DNA of 64,000 nucleotides from Methylobacterium longum. Its GTDB lineage: Bacteria > Pseudomonadota > Alphaproteobacteria > Rhizobiales > Beijerinckiaceae. The notes under the pieces were generated by a model. It saw only the letters and a list, made by a program, of their open reading frames with translations, was not told where the DNA came from and ran no database searches. The DNA lies in assembly GCF_022179385.1 (NCBI RefSeq), contig NZ_BPQS01000012.1, forward strand, positions 62,001-126,000, given 5' to 3'. This document shows, piece after piece, positions 15,979 through 24,558 of this stretch (position 1 is its first letter; each line of letters begins with the position of its first letter). Position numbers and translations under genes: made by a program.

Positions 15979-17004
15979 ATGTTTCATTCTGCTTTAAGCG
16001 CGCTCACGTTTTCTTCGGGGGAATTCCTGACGATCACCGAGGGCCGGGGGGTAAGCGGTGCCTGGAGCTGGGCGTTCGCTGGCGGGGAGCAGACCTGGTC
16101 GCCGGGCTTCTATCGTCTGCTCGGGCTGGTCCCGAATGCCGCCAGGGCGAACTACGATCTGCTGCTGTCCCTGATCCACCCGGAGGACCGGCACCGGATG
16201 CCCGCGCTCGCCGATGTTCGGCAGGGCCACGTGCCGCGGGAGGTGAGCGCCCGGGTGATTCGGCCGAACGGCACCCTGCGCACCCTGTCCCTGACGATGG
16301 AGGTGCGCTTCTCGGCCGATGGCCGGCCCGTTGCCGTGAGCGGCATGGCGCTGGACGTGAGCGATCGCGAGCAACTCGCTCAGGTGCGGCACGAAGAGCG
16401 GCGGCGACGGGGGGCGCTCTACCTGACCGAGCGCATCACCACCTTCTCGGTCGGCCTCGACCTCGTCCGCGACCTGCCCTTCGAGGTGGCCCAGGTCCAC
16501 GGCCTCCCCCTCGAGGAGATCTGCATCGATCCCTACCTCCTCATCGTCCCGGAGGAGCGCAAGGCGTTCCAGGCGATGGCGGGGGAGCAGATCGAGCGGC
16601 GGACGTTCTTCCAGGGCATCGCCCACGAGCGCCTCGCCAACGGCGAGCTCTGGCATTTCCGGATCCTCACGATGCCGGTCTGGGATCCGGAGGGCACGTA
16701 TCTCGGCCGGTGCGGCCTCAAATACCCGGTGCGGACCGGGGCGCGCCTGCCGGCCGCCCTTCATGCCGGGCTCGAACAATGCGTCACCGGCCCGCACCTG
16801 CGTGCCGCCCGGGCGCTGCTCGACTGGTCGATGATGGACTTGGCTCAGGCGAGCGGGCTGTCACACTCCACGGTGCGGCGGCTGGAGGAGGACAGCGAGC
16901 ATCGGGGAAGCCGATCGCGCCTCCACGCCGTCGAGGCGCTGCGCAAGGCCGGTATCCGCTTCGTGGCCATGGACGACGGAACCCTGGCGGTCGCCCGGAA
17001 CTGA
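15979..17004 (+). CDS. PAS-domain sensor with C-terminal helix-turn-helix
   Basis: 341 residues. A first PAS_3-type fold covers about 20-135 (GAWSWAFAGGEQTWSPGFYRLLGL, SLIHPEDRHRM, RVIRPNGTLRTL, GMALDVSDRE). A second, weaker PAS-like segment covers about 145-255 (ITTFSVGLDLVRDLPFEVAQ, ELWHFRILTMPVWDPEGTYLG). The last 70 residues are a Cro/C1-type helix-turn-helix, AARALLDWSMMDLAQASGLS followed by HSTVRRLEE. There is no kinase or cyclase domain, so it looks like a one-component sensor that binds DNA directly. The ligand or cofactor is unknown. It lies downstream of an AT-rich region and converges on mucR. Confidence 0.75.
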   Translation: MFHSALSALTFSSGEFLTITEGRGVSGAWSWAFAGGEQTWSPGFYRLLGLVPNAARANYDLLLSLIHPEDRHRMPALADVRQGHVPREVSARVIRPNGTLRTLSLTMEVRFSADGRPVAVSGMALDVSDREQLAQVRHEERRRRGALYLTERITTFSVGLDLVRDLPFEVAQVHGLPLEEICIDPYLLIVPEERKAFQAMAGEQIERRTFFQGIAHERLANGELWHFRILTMPVWDPEGTYLGRCGLKYPVRTGARLPAALHAGLEQCVTGPHLRAARALLDWSMMDLAQASGLSHSTVRRLEEDSEHRGSRSRLHAVEALRKAGIRFVAMDDGTLAVARN

Positions 17005-17218
17005 GGCCGCCGCCGCCGGATTTCGGGCGGCGCGCATCCGGTCCGGTCGCCCCCTCAGGCCGAACCGGATGCAGGGCCGGGATTCCGCTTTTCCGTGGCC
17101 GGCGGTGCCGTATCGGCCCGGGCCTGCGGAGCCTGTCGCGGGACCGTCGCGGAGCCGGCCCGGCGACCAAGGCTCCGAGCCCCGGACGCCCGCCGGGGGC
17201 GGACTGGCCGCGCGCCGC

Positions 17219-17647
17219 TCAGGCGGCCTTGTGGCCGAGCTGGATCGCCTTGGCGATCTGCGAGCGCTTGGCGGCGTAGCCGGGCGCGACCATCGGGTAG
17301 TCGGCCGGCAGGCCGTACTTGGCCCGGTAGCGCTCGGGGGTGAGCCCGTGCGCCGTGAGGTGGCGCTTCAGGGTCTTGTAGGGCCGGCCGTCGATGAAGC
17401 TGATCAGCCCGTCCTGCTGGATCGAGGCTTCGATCTGTGCGGCCGTCGGACCGGTCCAGCCCGGGCCGGAGCCGGACGCCCCATTCTGCAGGACCGAGAT
17501 CGCCGTGTGGACCTGATCGATCAGGATCGGCAGGTCCCCCACCCCCACCGCGTTCCGCGATACATAAGCGGCAACCAGAGATGCCGTGCACTTGATCAGA
17601 TCCGTATTCAGATCTGCGGATTTTTCATGCAAATCGATAGTGTTCAT
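17219..17647 (-). CDS. MucR/Ros family transcriptional regulator lacking the zinc-finger cysteines
   Basis: 142 residues, starting MNTIDLHEK at 17647. The N-terminal oligomerisation part (LIKCTASLVAAYVSRNAVGV) and C-terminal DNA-binding part (PYKTLKRHLTAHGLTPERYR, YGLPADYPMVAPGYA) match MucR/Ros. In Sinorhizobium MucR the zinc finger uses two cysteines before the KRHL histidine; here that segment reads ISFIDGR, with no cysteine. Such variants are common in Methylobacterium as far as I recall, so folding may be zinc-independent. MucR proteins repress many genes by binding AT-rich promoters and often their own. The upstream region is markedly AT-rich. Confidence 0.85.
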   Translation of the reverse strand: MNTIDLHEKSADLNTDLIKCTASLVAAYVSRNAVGVGDLPILIDQVHTAISVLQNGASGSGPGWTGPTAAQIEASIQQDGLISFIDGRPYKTLKRHLTAHGLTPERYRAKYGLPADYPMVAPGYAAKRSQIAKAIQLGHKAA

Positions 17648-18578
17648 AGACCCCCCAGTACTGTAAAAAAGACCAAGATCTGGACGATTTCGCGACCGCG
17701 AAATGTCTAAGGATTTTCCGGCCCTCCATGTGTTCCAGAGATTTTCGGTTTGGCCAACATTGGCACCCAACAGTACAAAATTGGTACCAAAAGTCTAGGG
17801 TTTACTTAAAGATTAGTTTGATCAGTTTGTGATCTTATCCATAAACATGAGGTTGTTTTGTCAAAGCGTTTGAGACAGACATTGCTCACCTGCCTCGAGC
17901 ATTCGGGATCATCCGGACAATGACTTCGAATGGTCCTGTGATGACCGTCCGTGAGCGCGCGAATCAACGCTGGTGTTGCCGACAGACCGGTCGCCATCGC
18001 CCGTTAATGCCCCCTGGGAGGCGTTAAGGTTTGCGGCCGCCCCGCCTTGCGACGGTTCGTGCCGTCCTCGCGTGCCGGTCCAGGATGAAGTTCTGGATCT
18101 TCAAAGACAAGATCTTTAACACTGTCTTCGGTGTCATATGTGAATACGACTTCTATCGGTCGTATTCAGAGGATTATCAAATTTCGAATTGATCATGAAA
18201 ATGCCTGCCTCTCGAGAGGACAATTTCCGCGCGGCCTGCGGGCTTGTATATTATTCATTATCCGGCCTGGATGGACGCGCGAGTGTCCGGCCCAGCACCG
18301 TCATCCGGGCCGTCATCCGGGCTGTCATCCGAACTCACGACGATCCGCCCAGCACGGCTGCGCGGCAAAACCTCAGACTTCGTTAAGGTTATCGGCTCCC
18401 GGAACGCACGTGCCGGTCCGCTGACCGCAAGTCGATTAACAAAGTCCTCAGGCAAGTCATGGATCTTGCGCCCGGAGCGCCTCGCTCGACGTCCGATCAC
18501 CGCGCGTTCTCTTCGGTCCTGCGTGCGCGACGGATGTTGTACGGGAGGCTGTTCGCCGCGCTTTCGAGAGCGACCCCT
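17648..18578. other. 931-base region without a supported gene, AT-rich next to mucR
   Basis: The 250 bases upstream of mucR are AT-rich, with repeated TTGGCACC / TTGGTACC words near 17,750-17,795, which could be autoregulatory MucR sites. Bases 18,299-18,334 carry three tandem copies of a 12-base unit. Short frames of 60-100 codons occur, but none has a convincing ribosome binding site or composition. The promoter of the following membrane protein must lie at the right end. Confidence 0.4.
18299..18334. repeat. 12-base tandem repeat, three copies
   Basis: CGTCATCCGGGC at 18299-18310 and 18311-18322 are identical; 18323-18334 (TGTCATCCGAAC) is a diverged third copy. It lies in a gene-free region. 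Confidence 0.7.
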
Positions 18579-19985
18579 ATGTCCGGACCGTGTGCGACGT
18601 CACTTCCGCGCTCCCTCTCGGCTCTGGCTTCGCCGGGGCCGGGCGGCACCGACGGGGTCGGCGGCCGGATGGCGCCCCTCTGGCTGCTGCTCGTGGGCCG
18701 TGCGGCGGTCCGCCGGCACTGGCACCTGATCCTGGCGACCGGCCTGGTATGGTCGCTCCTCGGCCTCACGGTCATGATCGATTCCCTCGACGGGGCGCTC
18801 CACGTCCCGGAGCGGTGGTTCGGGCTGATCCTGCTCGCCGAGGGAGCGGGTTCGCTGGCCGTCGGCGCCTCCGCCCTGGGGGCCGCGCGCCGCCTGCGCC
18901 TCCTCAAGGGGGGGCTCCTGACGATCATGGCCGTCCTGATCCTCGTGGCCACGCGGCACAGCACCTTCCTGCTCGCCATGATCTTCGGCATCGCCTTCAC
19001 GGTCGACGGCGTCATCCGGATCACGGTCGCGGGCCTGCTGAAGTTCTCGGGGTGGCGGATCTCGGTGGCGCTGGGCGCGCTCAGCGTCGCCTTCGGGCTG
19101 TTTCACCTCCAGCCGTGGCCGACCTGGTACGCCGGCACGGTGGGCTACTGCATCGGCATGTTCCTGATCTTGACCGGCGCCAACCTCGCGCTGGTCGGCC
19201 TGCGCACGCGGCGCCTCCAGGCGGCGCCCGGGCTGGAGGCGCCCGCAGGGTCCGACAGCCTGACGGTCCATGTCTGGACTCCGACCGGACAGGCCACCAC
19301 GCCCGCCAGCCAGCGGCTGATCCGCCGCTACGTGGCCTCCGTCGACAAGGCGGGGCGGTACTCCACCGGCCACGCCGCCCTCGAGCAGGGGGGCGACCTC
19401 TACATCAGTCACTATCCGGCCGTGGAGATCGATCGCTCACCCGACAACTTGCGGTCGAGCCTACGCGCCGGCCACGAGAACGACGTCCCCGGCCGGTTCC
19501 TGCCGTCCCACGCCTACGAGGCCGCCGATTGGTGCGAGGCGACGGTCGCGGTCACGCTCAGCGGCATCGACGCGGCGCGGCTGCGGGATTTCTGGGCGGC
19601 CTACCGCCAGGACACCACCTACAACTTCATCAGCCGCAACTGCTCGACCACCGTCGCCCGCCCGCTGGACGTCGCCGTCGAGGGCGCGTTCAGCCGCGGC
19701 GGCCATCCCTGGCGGACGCTCGCCCTGGCGCTGACCACCCCGGAATTCTGGGCGGCGGCCTTCCTGCGCGGCGGCGCCCGGTCCATGACCTGGACCCCGG
19801 GTTTGGTGCTGGACTACACGCGGGCGCTCAGCGCCCTCGTCGATCCTGTCTCGCCGGTGCCGTCAATCCCGTGGAAGCGCGTCGGCTGGCGGCTCGCCCG
19901 CAACTGGCGGGCCCGCGCCCTCGTCCGGCTGAACCAGATCACGCGGCGCTCGTCCCTGACGGATGCCGGCCCCAAAGGCGCGTGA
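18579..19985 (+). CDS. DUF308/HdeD-like membrane protein fused to a permuted papain-like domain
   Basis: 468 residues from the ATG at 18579; an in-frame ATG at 18459 would add 40. About residues 30-220 contain six hydrophobic segments in the pairwise pattern of HdeD/DUF308 proteins (for example WHLILATGLVWSLLGLTVMI, MIFGIAFTVDGVIRI and GTVGYCIGMFLILTGANLAL). The soluble part, about 230-420, has TGHAALEQGGDLYISHYP with His265, and then YNFISRNCSTTVARPL with Cys355. His before Cys in this context resembles the circularly permuted papain fold of LRAT/YiiX-type NlpC/P60 proteins, which act on lipids or amide bonds. This gives a membrane-anchored possible thiol hydrolase or acyltransferase; substrate unknown. 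Confidence 0.65.
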   Translation: MSGPCATSLPRSLSALASPGPGGTDGVGGRMAPLWLLLVGRAAVRRHWHLILATGLVWSLLGLTVMIDSLDGALHVPERWFGLILLAEGAGSLAVGASALGAARRLRLLKGGLLTIMAVLILVATRHSTFLLAMIFGIAFTVDGVIRITVAGLLKFSGWRISVALGALSVAFGLFHLQPWPTWYAGTVGYCIGMFLILTGANLALVGLRTRRLQAAPGLEAPAGSDSLTVHVWTPTGQATTPASQRLIRRYVASVDKAGRYSTGHAALEQGGDLYISHYPAVEIDRSPDNLRSSLRAGHENDVPGRFLPSHAYEAADWCEATVAVTLSGIDAARLRDFWAAYRQDTTYNFISRNCSTTVARPLDVAVEGAFSRGGHPWRTLALALTTPEFWAAAFLRGGARSMTWTPGLVLDYTRALSALVDPVSPVPSIPWKRVGWRLARNWRARALVRLNQITRRSSLTDAGPKGA

Positions 19986-20050
19986 ACGGGTTTGGCGGGG
20001 GCCCGACCGGACGCGCGATGCCGGGCTTCCGGCTCGCGGGGCGCGGCCGG

Positions 20051-21277
20051 TCAGGGCACCCTGCGGGCTGCGGCGAGATCGGCCGCGATGGCCTGCATCA
20101 CCGAGAGCGTGTCGATCTCGTCCTGCTCGGCCCCGTGGTCGCTGAGCTTCACGATCACCGTGCCGGTCTCCCGGTTGACGTAGATGTACTGCCCGTAGAC
20201 GCCGATCGCCGAGATGTCGCCGTCGTCGCCCCCCGGCGCGTGCCACCACTGGGCCGAGTATTGCCAGCCTTCGACGTCGCGCCGGGCCGGCGTCAGAATC
20301 CGCGCGATCCAGCGAGCCGGGATGATGCGGTTCGGCCCCTCCCGGCCCTGGTCGGCCACGAGCAGGCCGAGGCGGGCGAAGTCCCGGGCCGTCGCGTTGA
20401 TGCAGCAGAACGCCTTCTCGACGCCGCCGGCCCGGTCGAGGTTCCAGGTGGCGTCGGCCTGCGCGCCCATGGGCTTCCAGATCCGCTCCGAGAGGATGGC
20501 GGCCAGCGGCCTGCCCTCGACGCGGGCGAGGATCAGGCCGAGCAACTCGGTGTCGATGCTGCGGTAGCGGCCCCGGCTGCCCGGCTTGAACGACAGGTGC
20601 GCGTTGTCGCGCACGAAGCCCTCGATGTCCCGGGTCAGGTACATCCCGGCGGTACCGGTCAGGGGATGCCGGGGATCGTAGTTCTCCGGCACGGCGATCC
20701 CGCTCGCCATGTCGAGGAGGTTGCGGACGGTGATCTGGCTGAAGACCGCGTTGTTCTTCAGGTCGGGCAGCAGGGCGGAGACGCGGTCGGTCTCGGCGAG
20801 CGCGCCGCGCGAGACCGCCGCGCCCACCAGCAGCGACACGATCGACTTCGCCACCGACCAGGAGGGGAACAGGGTCGCCGGGCCCGTGCCGGGGCGCTGC
20901 CATTCGTGGACCAGGACGCCGTCCTGCAGGATCAGGAAGGCGTTGGTGTGGGTCGCCTCCAGCACCGTCGCGAGCGGGACCGTCCGCCCCTTCCAGGCGA
21001 CCCGGTCGAGGATCGGGCGGGGCCGGACCGGCAGGTCGCTCGCCTGCGCGGGGGCCTGGACGACCCGGCTGGGGAACCACGGGCCCACCGCCGAAGGCTC
21101 GATCACCGCGAGCGCCGTGAGGGTGACGGGATCGGGAACGTTGATCAGGGCGGTGGCGGCCCAGGCGCCGCCCGCCGCCACGACGCCGGCCGCCGCGGCC
21201 AGGCCCCAGCGGCGGCCCCAGCGGCGACCGTGGTGCGTCCGGCCCGGAGGCTCCGAGATCGCGGAGGACGGGCTCAT
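20051..21277 (-). CDS. class C beta-lactamase-related serine hydrolase
   Basis: 408 residues. An N-terminal arginine-rich stretch and one membrane segment (WGLAAAAGVVAAGGAWAATA, about 24-42) suggest a membrane-anchored periplasmic enzyme. The serine-hydrolase motifs are S141-V-A-K144 in FPSWSVAKS, then the Tyr of GRYRSID as the second motif (YxS rather than YxN), and GVYGQYIYVNRETG as the third. FCCINATARDFARLGLL is typical of the EstB/6-aminohexanoate-dimer-hydrolase group rather than of true AmpC. It may be an esterase or peptidase; resistance to beta-lactams is not implied. It is divergent from the SMR gene. Confidence 0.82.
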   Translation of the reverse strand: MSPSSAISEPPGRTHHGRRWGRRWGLAAAAGVVAAGGAWAATALINVPDPVTLTALAVIEPSAVGPWFPSRVVQAPAQASDLPVRPRPILDRVAWKGRTVPLATVLEATHTNAFLILQDGVLVHEWQRPGTGPATLFPSWSVAKSIVSLLVGAAVSRGALAETDRVSALLPDLKNNAVFSQITVRNLLDMASGIAVPENYDPRHPLTGTAGMYLTRDIEGFVRDNAHLSFKPGSRGRYRSIDTELLGLILARVEGRPLAAILSERIWKPMGAQADATWNLDRAGGVEKAFCCINATARDFARLGLLVADQGREGPNRIIPARWIARILTPARRDVEGWQYSAQWWHAPGGDDGDISAIGVYGQYIYVNRETGTVIVKLSDHGAEQDEIDTLSVMQAIAADLAAARRVP

Positions 21278-21626
21278 GAAGGCTCTGTGTCGCTCTGGGT
21301 CGTGACGGTTGCGGACGCGCCGGCCGTGCCGCTTGCGCCGTCCGGCCCCCACCATGGGCGGGAGGCCTTAACGAACCCCCTCGGATCGGCCCCGGGGCGA
21401 CCGGGTTGAACCACGCCGGCTGGGGACGGCGACGAAGATTTCGAAATGTTCATGGATTCCGTGCAGCGTTGTCGCGCGGCGACCGTCCCCATCGTGCGGT
21501 CGATTCGAAGCAGACCTGCGCCGGAGGATGCCGGCTTCGTCTGTCGGGATGCCCGCTTCGACGCAGATCTCTACACCATCCTCCGGCCATCTCACGACGC
21601 TTGCTCAACCCGAGGGGGCCTGTGCC
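21278..21626. other. 349-base gene-free stretch between divergent genes
   Basis: Separates the serine hydrolase and the SMR exporter, which are transcribed away from each other. It must hold both promoters. I looked for the ykkC-type guanidine riboswitch that sometimes precedes SMR genes and could not recognise one. Confidence 0.35.
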
Positions 21627-21953
21627 ATGAATCCGTTCCTCATCCTTGGACTCGCCATCGGCGCCGAGGTTGCCGCCACCCTGGCCCTCAAGGCCGCCGA
21701 CGGTCTCACGCGGCCGGGACCGACCCTAATCGTGGCAGTGGGATACGGCACCGCCCTGTGGCTGATGTCGACCAGCATGGACATGCTGCCGATCGGCGTC
21801 GTCTACGCGATCTGGTCGGGCGTCGGCATGATCGGCGCGGCCATCGGCGGAGCGTGGCTGTACGGCGAGGCGGTGAGCCCGACGATGCTGGTGGGCATCG
21901 CGGTGATCGCCGTGGGCGTGACCATCCTGGCCGCCGGTCAGGGCCAGCACTGA
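21627..21953 (+). CDS. small multidrug resistance (SMR) family transporter
   Basis: 108 residues, exactly the SMR size, with four hydrophobic helices. The essential membrane glutamate is Glu14 in AIGAEVAATLALKAADG, and the helix-3 pattern is GVVYAIWSGVGMIGAAIGG, followed by YGEAVSPTMLVGIAVIAVGV. SMR dimers exchange protons for quaternary ammonium cations, or for guanidinium in the Gdx branch. The helix-1 sequence AEVAATLALK looks closer to EmrE-type exporters, but assignment to a branch is uncertain. There is no paired SMR gene. Confidence 0.9.
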   Translation: MNPFLILGLAIGAEVAATLALKAADGLTRPGPTLIVAVGYGTALWLMSTSMDMLPIGVVYAIWSGVGMIGAAIGGAWLYGEAVSPTMLVGIAVIAVGVTILAAGQGQH

Positions 21954-22274
21954 TCCCGGCCCCGGTCGGCGGCGCCCGCGAGCGGCAGGCCCAGAGCGGC
22001 CGGTGACCGGTGGAGGCGATCCGGTCCGGCGGCGCGGATGCCGCGTCCGGCGCCCGCGCCGCCGACGAAGCCGCGGCGGGGTCGCCCCTCGACCTGGGCT
22101 CGCCCCGACGGTCCCGCGGCTGCCCGGGCGGCCGGGTGGACCCGAACCGTTCGGGCTGCCGCCACATCCTCGCCGCGAACGTACGGTCAAGCTCGGCCGT
22201 CGCCCTGTCGAGGCGCGGTGCCGCAGCGGACTTCGGAGCCGCCGCGAGGCTGAGGGAGCACGGAGCAGGCATGC
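21954..22274. other. 321-base gene-free stretch
   Basis: GC-rich sequence between the SMR gene and the cell-wall hydrolase gene. No frame, hairpin with T-run or repeat stands out; it presumably carries the promoter for the hydrolase. Confidence 0.35.
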
Positions 22275-22862
22275 ATGCAGGGTAGCGCGCGGACGAAGAG
22301 TGTTCCTGTTCTGACCGTCATGGCGGCGGTCTGGAGCCTGGGGGGCTGCAACACGGGCGCGCCGGTGCTCACGACAGGATCGATCCCCGGCCACAAGCCG
22401 CCGCTGGTCGTCACCGATGCCGAGCGCGACTGCCTCGGCCGTGCGATGTACTTCGAATCGAACCGGAGCGACCCGGACGGGCTGGTCGCCGTCGGGACCG
22501 TGGTCATGAACCGGCTCGAGAACGCGATCTTCCCCGGCGGGATCTGCGCGGTGGTGGGGCAGCCCGGGCAGTTCGCCTCGGGGGTCCTGACCAAGCCGAT
22601 GCAGGACAAGGACCTCCAGAAGGTCGCGGATGCCGCCGACGCCGTCCTGGCGGGCGAGCGGCACCCGAAGGTCGGAAAGGCGATGTACTTCCACACCGCC
22701 GGGCATCGCTTCCCCTACACCAACATGCACTACGTGGCGGTGGCCGGCGGCAACGCCTTCTACGAGAAGCGCGACGCCCGCTCGGCCAGGATCGAGCGCG
22801 CGACTTCGCCCTCGCCCGTCGGGCCGACCTTCGCGGCCGCTCCCGTCCCGGCCGCGCCATAG
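22275..22862 (+). CDS. SleB-type cell wall hydrolase, predicted lipoprotein
   Basis: 195 residues. A lipobox-like LGGC with Cys25 ends a short hydrophobic leader, which suggests an outer-membrane or periplasmic lipoprotein. The Hydrolase_2/SleB domain covers about 55-165: CLGRAMYFESNRSDPDGLVA with the catalytic Glu, VAVGTVVMNRLE, FCAVV-like ICAVVGQPGQFAS, and AMYFHTAGHRFPYTNMHYVA. Such enzymes cleave peptidoglycan glycan strands (lytic transglycosylase or amidase activity has been proposed). The C-terminus is a Pro/Ala tail. A second ATG four bases upstream is out of frame. The gene seems to be transcribed alone. Confidence 0.82.
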   Translation: MQGSARTKSVPVLTVMAAVWSLGGCNTGAPVLTTGSIPGHKPPLVVTDAERDCLGRAMYFESNRSDPDGLVAVGTVVMNRLENAIFPGGICAVVGQPGQFASGVLTKPMQDKDLQKVADAADAVLAGERHPKVGKAMYFHTAGHRFPYTNMHYVAVAGGNAFYEKRDARSARIERATSPSPVGPTFAAAPVPAAP

Positions 22863-23081
22863 AGTCGCTCCGGAGCGCGGCACGCGCGTTCCCACGGCCG
22901 CGACCGAGCCTGTGATGGGCTGCCTTCCCCTGTGCCGGAGCCGTCCGCGCACCGATGGCCGTGGGCCGACCGGCTTGACCGAGGCGCCGCGTCGAGCACG
23001 TGTTTCTGCGCGCGTCCATTGAACCCAGACCTATCCTTAAGGTTGTATGCTGCTGGACTGATATCGGGGTTTCGCGGCGCC

Positions 23082-23282
23082 ATGCCCGACGACGAGGGGT
23101 TTGACCGCTTGGCGGACGCAGCCATCCGCGCGCACCGGCTCGCGGTCACGTACGGTACGCCGGCGATGCAACTCCTGTCGCGGTTGCTGCTGACGGAGAT
23201 CGGCGTGGAGATCGCGGCGCGGCGGGAGGCGGCTTCCGCGGACAATGACAATCCGAACGAGCCCGACGCCAGCGACCTCTGA
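23082..23282 (+). CDS. small hypothetical protein
   Basis: 66 residues from the ATG at 23082, with high third-position GC. It is acidic at both ends, with a helical middle (RLAVTYGTPAMQLLSRLLLTEIGVEIAAR) and an Asn/Asp-rich tail. No family recognised. The in-frame stretch upstream, from 22932, is less convincing as coding. Confidence 0.5.
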   Translation: MPDDEGFDRLADAAIRAHRLAVTYGTPAMQLLSRLLLTEIGVEIAARREAASADNDNPNEPDASDL

Positions 23283-23508
23283 ACATCCGTCGCCGTGCCG
23301 GGGCCGATCAGGTCACCGCCGCCGGCGGCCGGACCTGCACGGAAGCCTTCGGAGCGACCGGATCGACCCATTTCGTCACTAAATGGATGTCGAACGCCGA
23401 GGCATATCTGTTGATCAGTGCGACCAACCGAACATGCGTCATTTACACCCGCGGACGCCGGCCTAGCTTGCCGGTAGAAACTACCCACGAATCACGGATG
23501 TGCCGCCG

Positions 23509-23913
23509 ATGATCGCGAACCGGGTAGCGCTCGCTGGTGCGCTCCTCTTGCTGAGCATCACGCCGTCGGCTTCCCAGCTGCGCCGTCCCATGGCCTGTAC
23601 GGAGGCGGTGTCGGTCGGCCTCGACCCCATCGCGGCCCCGGAGGCGGCGAAGCCGCACAAGGCCCGGACCTTTTCCCTGGTCTCCAGCGGCGGCCTGCTG
23701 ACCGTGATCTCCGCGGGACGCTCCGATTATTACGAGTGTCAGACCGCGTCGCCGCGCCTGAACGAGCGCACGCCCCGCAACGCGATCAAGTGCCAGAACG
23801 GCGTCTACTTCCTGCTGATCGATCTGACCAAGATGAACTTCGTCGAGGCGCAGCTCAATCCCGAGGACCGCAGCGAGATCAAGGTCAGCTACGGGACCTG
23901 CCGGGGCGTGTGA
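23509..23913 (+). CDS. secreted hypothetical protein with signal peptide
   Basis: 134 residues from the ATG at 23509 (a GTG at 23500 is possible). A signal peptide is clear (ANRVALAGALLLLSITPSAS, cleavage near 21-23). The mature part contains four cysteines (MACTEAV, YYECQTAS, IKCQNGV, GTCRGV), which could form two disulphides in the periplasm. Codon usage is normal for the genome. I do not recognise the family; it appears to be a short single-gene transcript. Confidence 0.65.
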   Translation: MIANRVALAGALLLLSITPSASQLRRPMACTEAVSVGLDPIAAPEAAKPHKARTFSLVSSGGLLTVISAGRSDYYECQTASPRLNERTPRNAIKCQNGVYFLLIDLTKMNFVEAQLNPEDRSEIKVSYGTCRGV

Positions 23914-24003
23914 TCCCTCGATGCGGCCGATAGGGTCCTGGCCGTCACGGGGCGCGCTCGGCGGCCCGGGATCGCGCGGGGCCGATCCGCGGTCCGAGCC
24001 AGG

Positions 24004-24117
24004 CTAATCCATCCGGATCAGCGTGTAGGTGGAGACCGCGATGGCCGCGAGGGTGAGCGCGATCAGCAGGACGGTCCTGGCCGAGTGACCATCCCGCGGG
24101 TCCGGCGGATCGCCCAT
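24004..24117 (-). CDS. very small single-span membrane protein
   Basis: 37 residues: a charged N-terminus (MGDPPDPRDGHSAR), one membrane helix (TVLLIALTLAAIAVSTYTLI) and the tail RMD. The frame uses the genome's preferred codons, and charge distribution is right for an N-in membrane peptide. It is too short for most gene callers. Function unknown. Confidence 0.5.
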   Translation of the reverse strand: MGDPPDPRDGHSARTVLLIALTLAAIAVSTYTLIRMD

Positions 24118-24190
24118 GGTGCTGCTCCGGCTATGATAAAGCGATGGTGTCTAAAATCCTGTTCGCGGTGTCATCAGTTCATAGGCCGAA

Positions 24191-24511
24191 ATGAGCGTGC
24201 GACATCAGTCTTTCGCCTCGTTTCCACCGCAGATTTTTCTCGCCGTGCCGATGAACCGGCTCCCTCTCGCCGCGACAGCGTCGCCGCAGAACCCGATCCG
24301 TCCCGGCGTGTTGGTCCTGTGCCGTCGTTTCACCCGGCCACGACGGGGCGGCGGGCAGGAGCGGTTCCGCGTGCCCCTCAATGCGTACCACCGACTCGAC
24401 GTCTGGTCCCTGATGAACGTCTACCGCGCGACCTTCGCCATCATGTGCGAAGCCAACCTCCAGCTCCCCTTCGCGGTCGCCGAAGCGTGGGGCGTGCGTG
24501 TGCGGGCATGA
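24191..24511 (+). CDS. possible hypothetical protein
   Basis: 106 residues. The C-terminal half (YHRLDVWSLMNVYRATFAIM, then CEANLQLPFAVAEAWGV) has a balanced composition that looks like real protein; the first half is Arg/Pro-rich and less convincing. No family is recognised, and the start is uncertain. Confidence 0.35.
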   Translation: MSVRHQSFASFPPQIFLAVPMNRLPLAATASPQNPIRPGVLVLCRRFTRPRRGGGQERFRVPLNAYHRLDVWSLMNVYRATFAIMCEANLQLPFAVAEAWGVRVRA

Positions 24512-24558
24512 TGGTACGGGCGTGAGCGGCCCGGACGGGCTTGGGCCGAGGCGCGGCC

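Noticed and set aside
17806..17997. 63-codon minus-strand frame upstream of mucR
   Set aside because: Poor codon preference, no ribosome binding site and located in AT-rich regulatory DNA.
18297..18334. Possible short CRISPR-like repeat
   Set aside because: Units are 12 bases, directly adjacent without spacers, and no cas gene is in the window.
18189..18386. 65-codon plus-strand frame containing a repeated VIRA motif
   Set aside because: The protein repeat comes from the 12-base DNA tandem repeat; there is no ribosome binding site and the start would be TTG.
20051..21277. Antibiotic-resistance beta-lactamase
   Set aside because: The motifs fit the broad class C-like serine hydrolase group, with YxS and a non-standard third motif, so resistance cannot be claimed.
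21400..21626. Guanidine (ykkC-type) riboswitch before the SMR gene
   Set aside because: I could not find the conserved paired regions or ACGR-type motifs.
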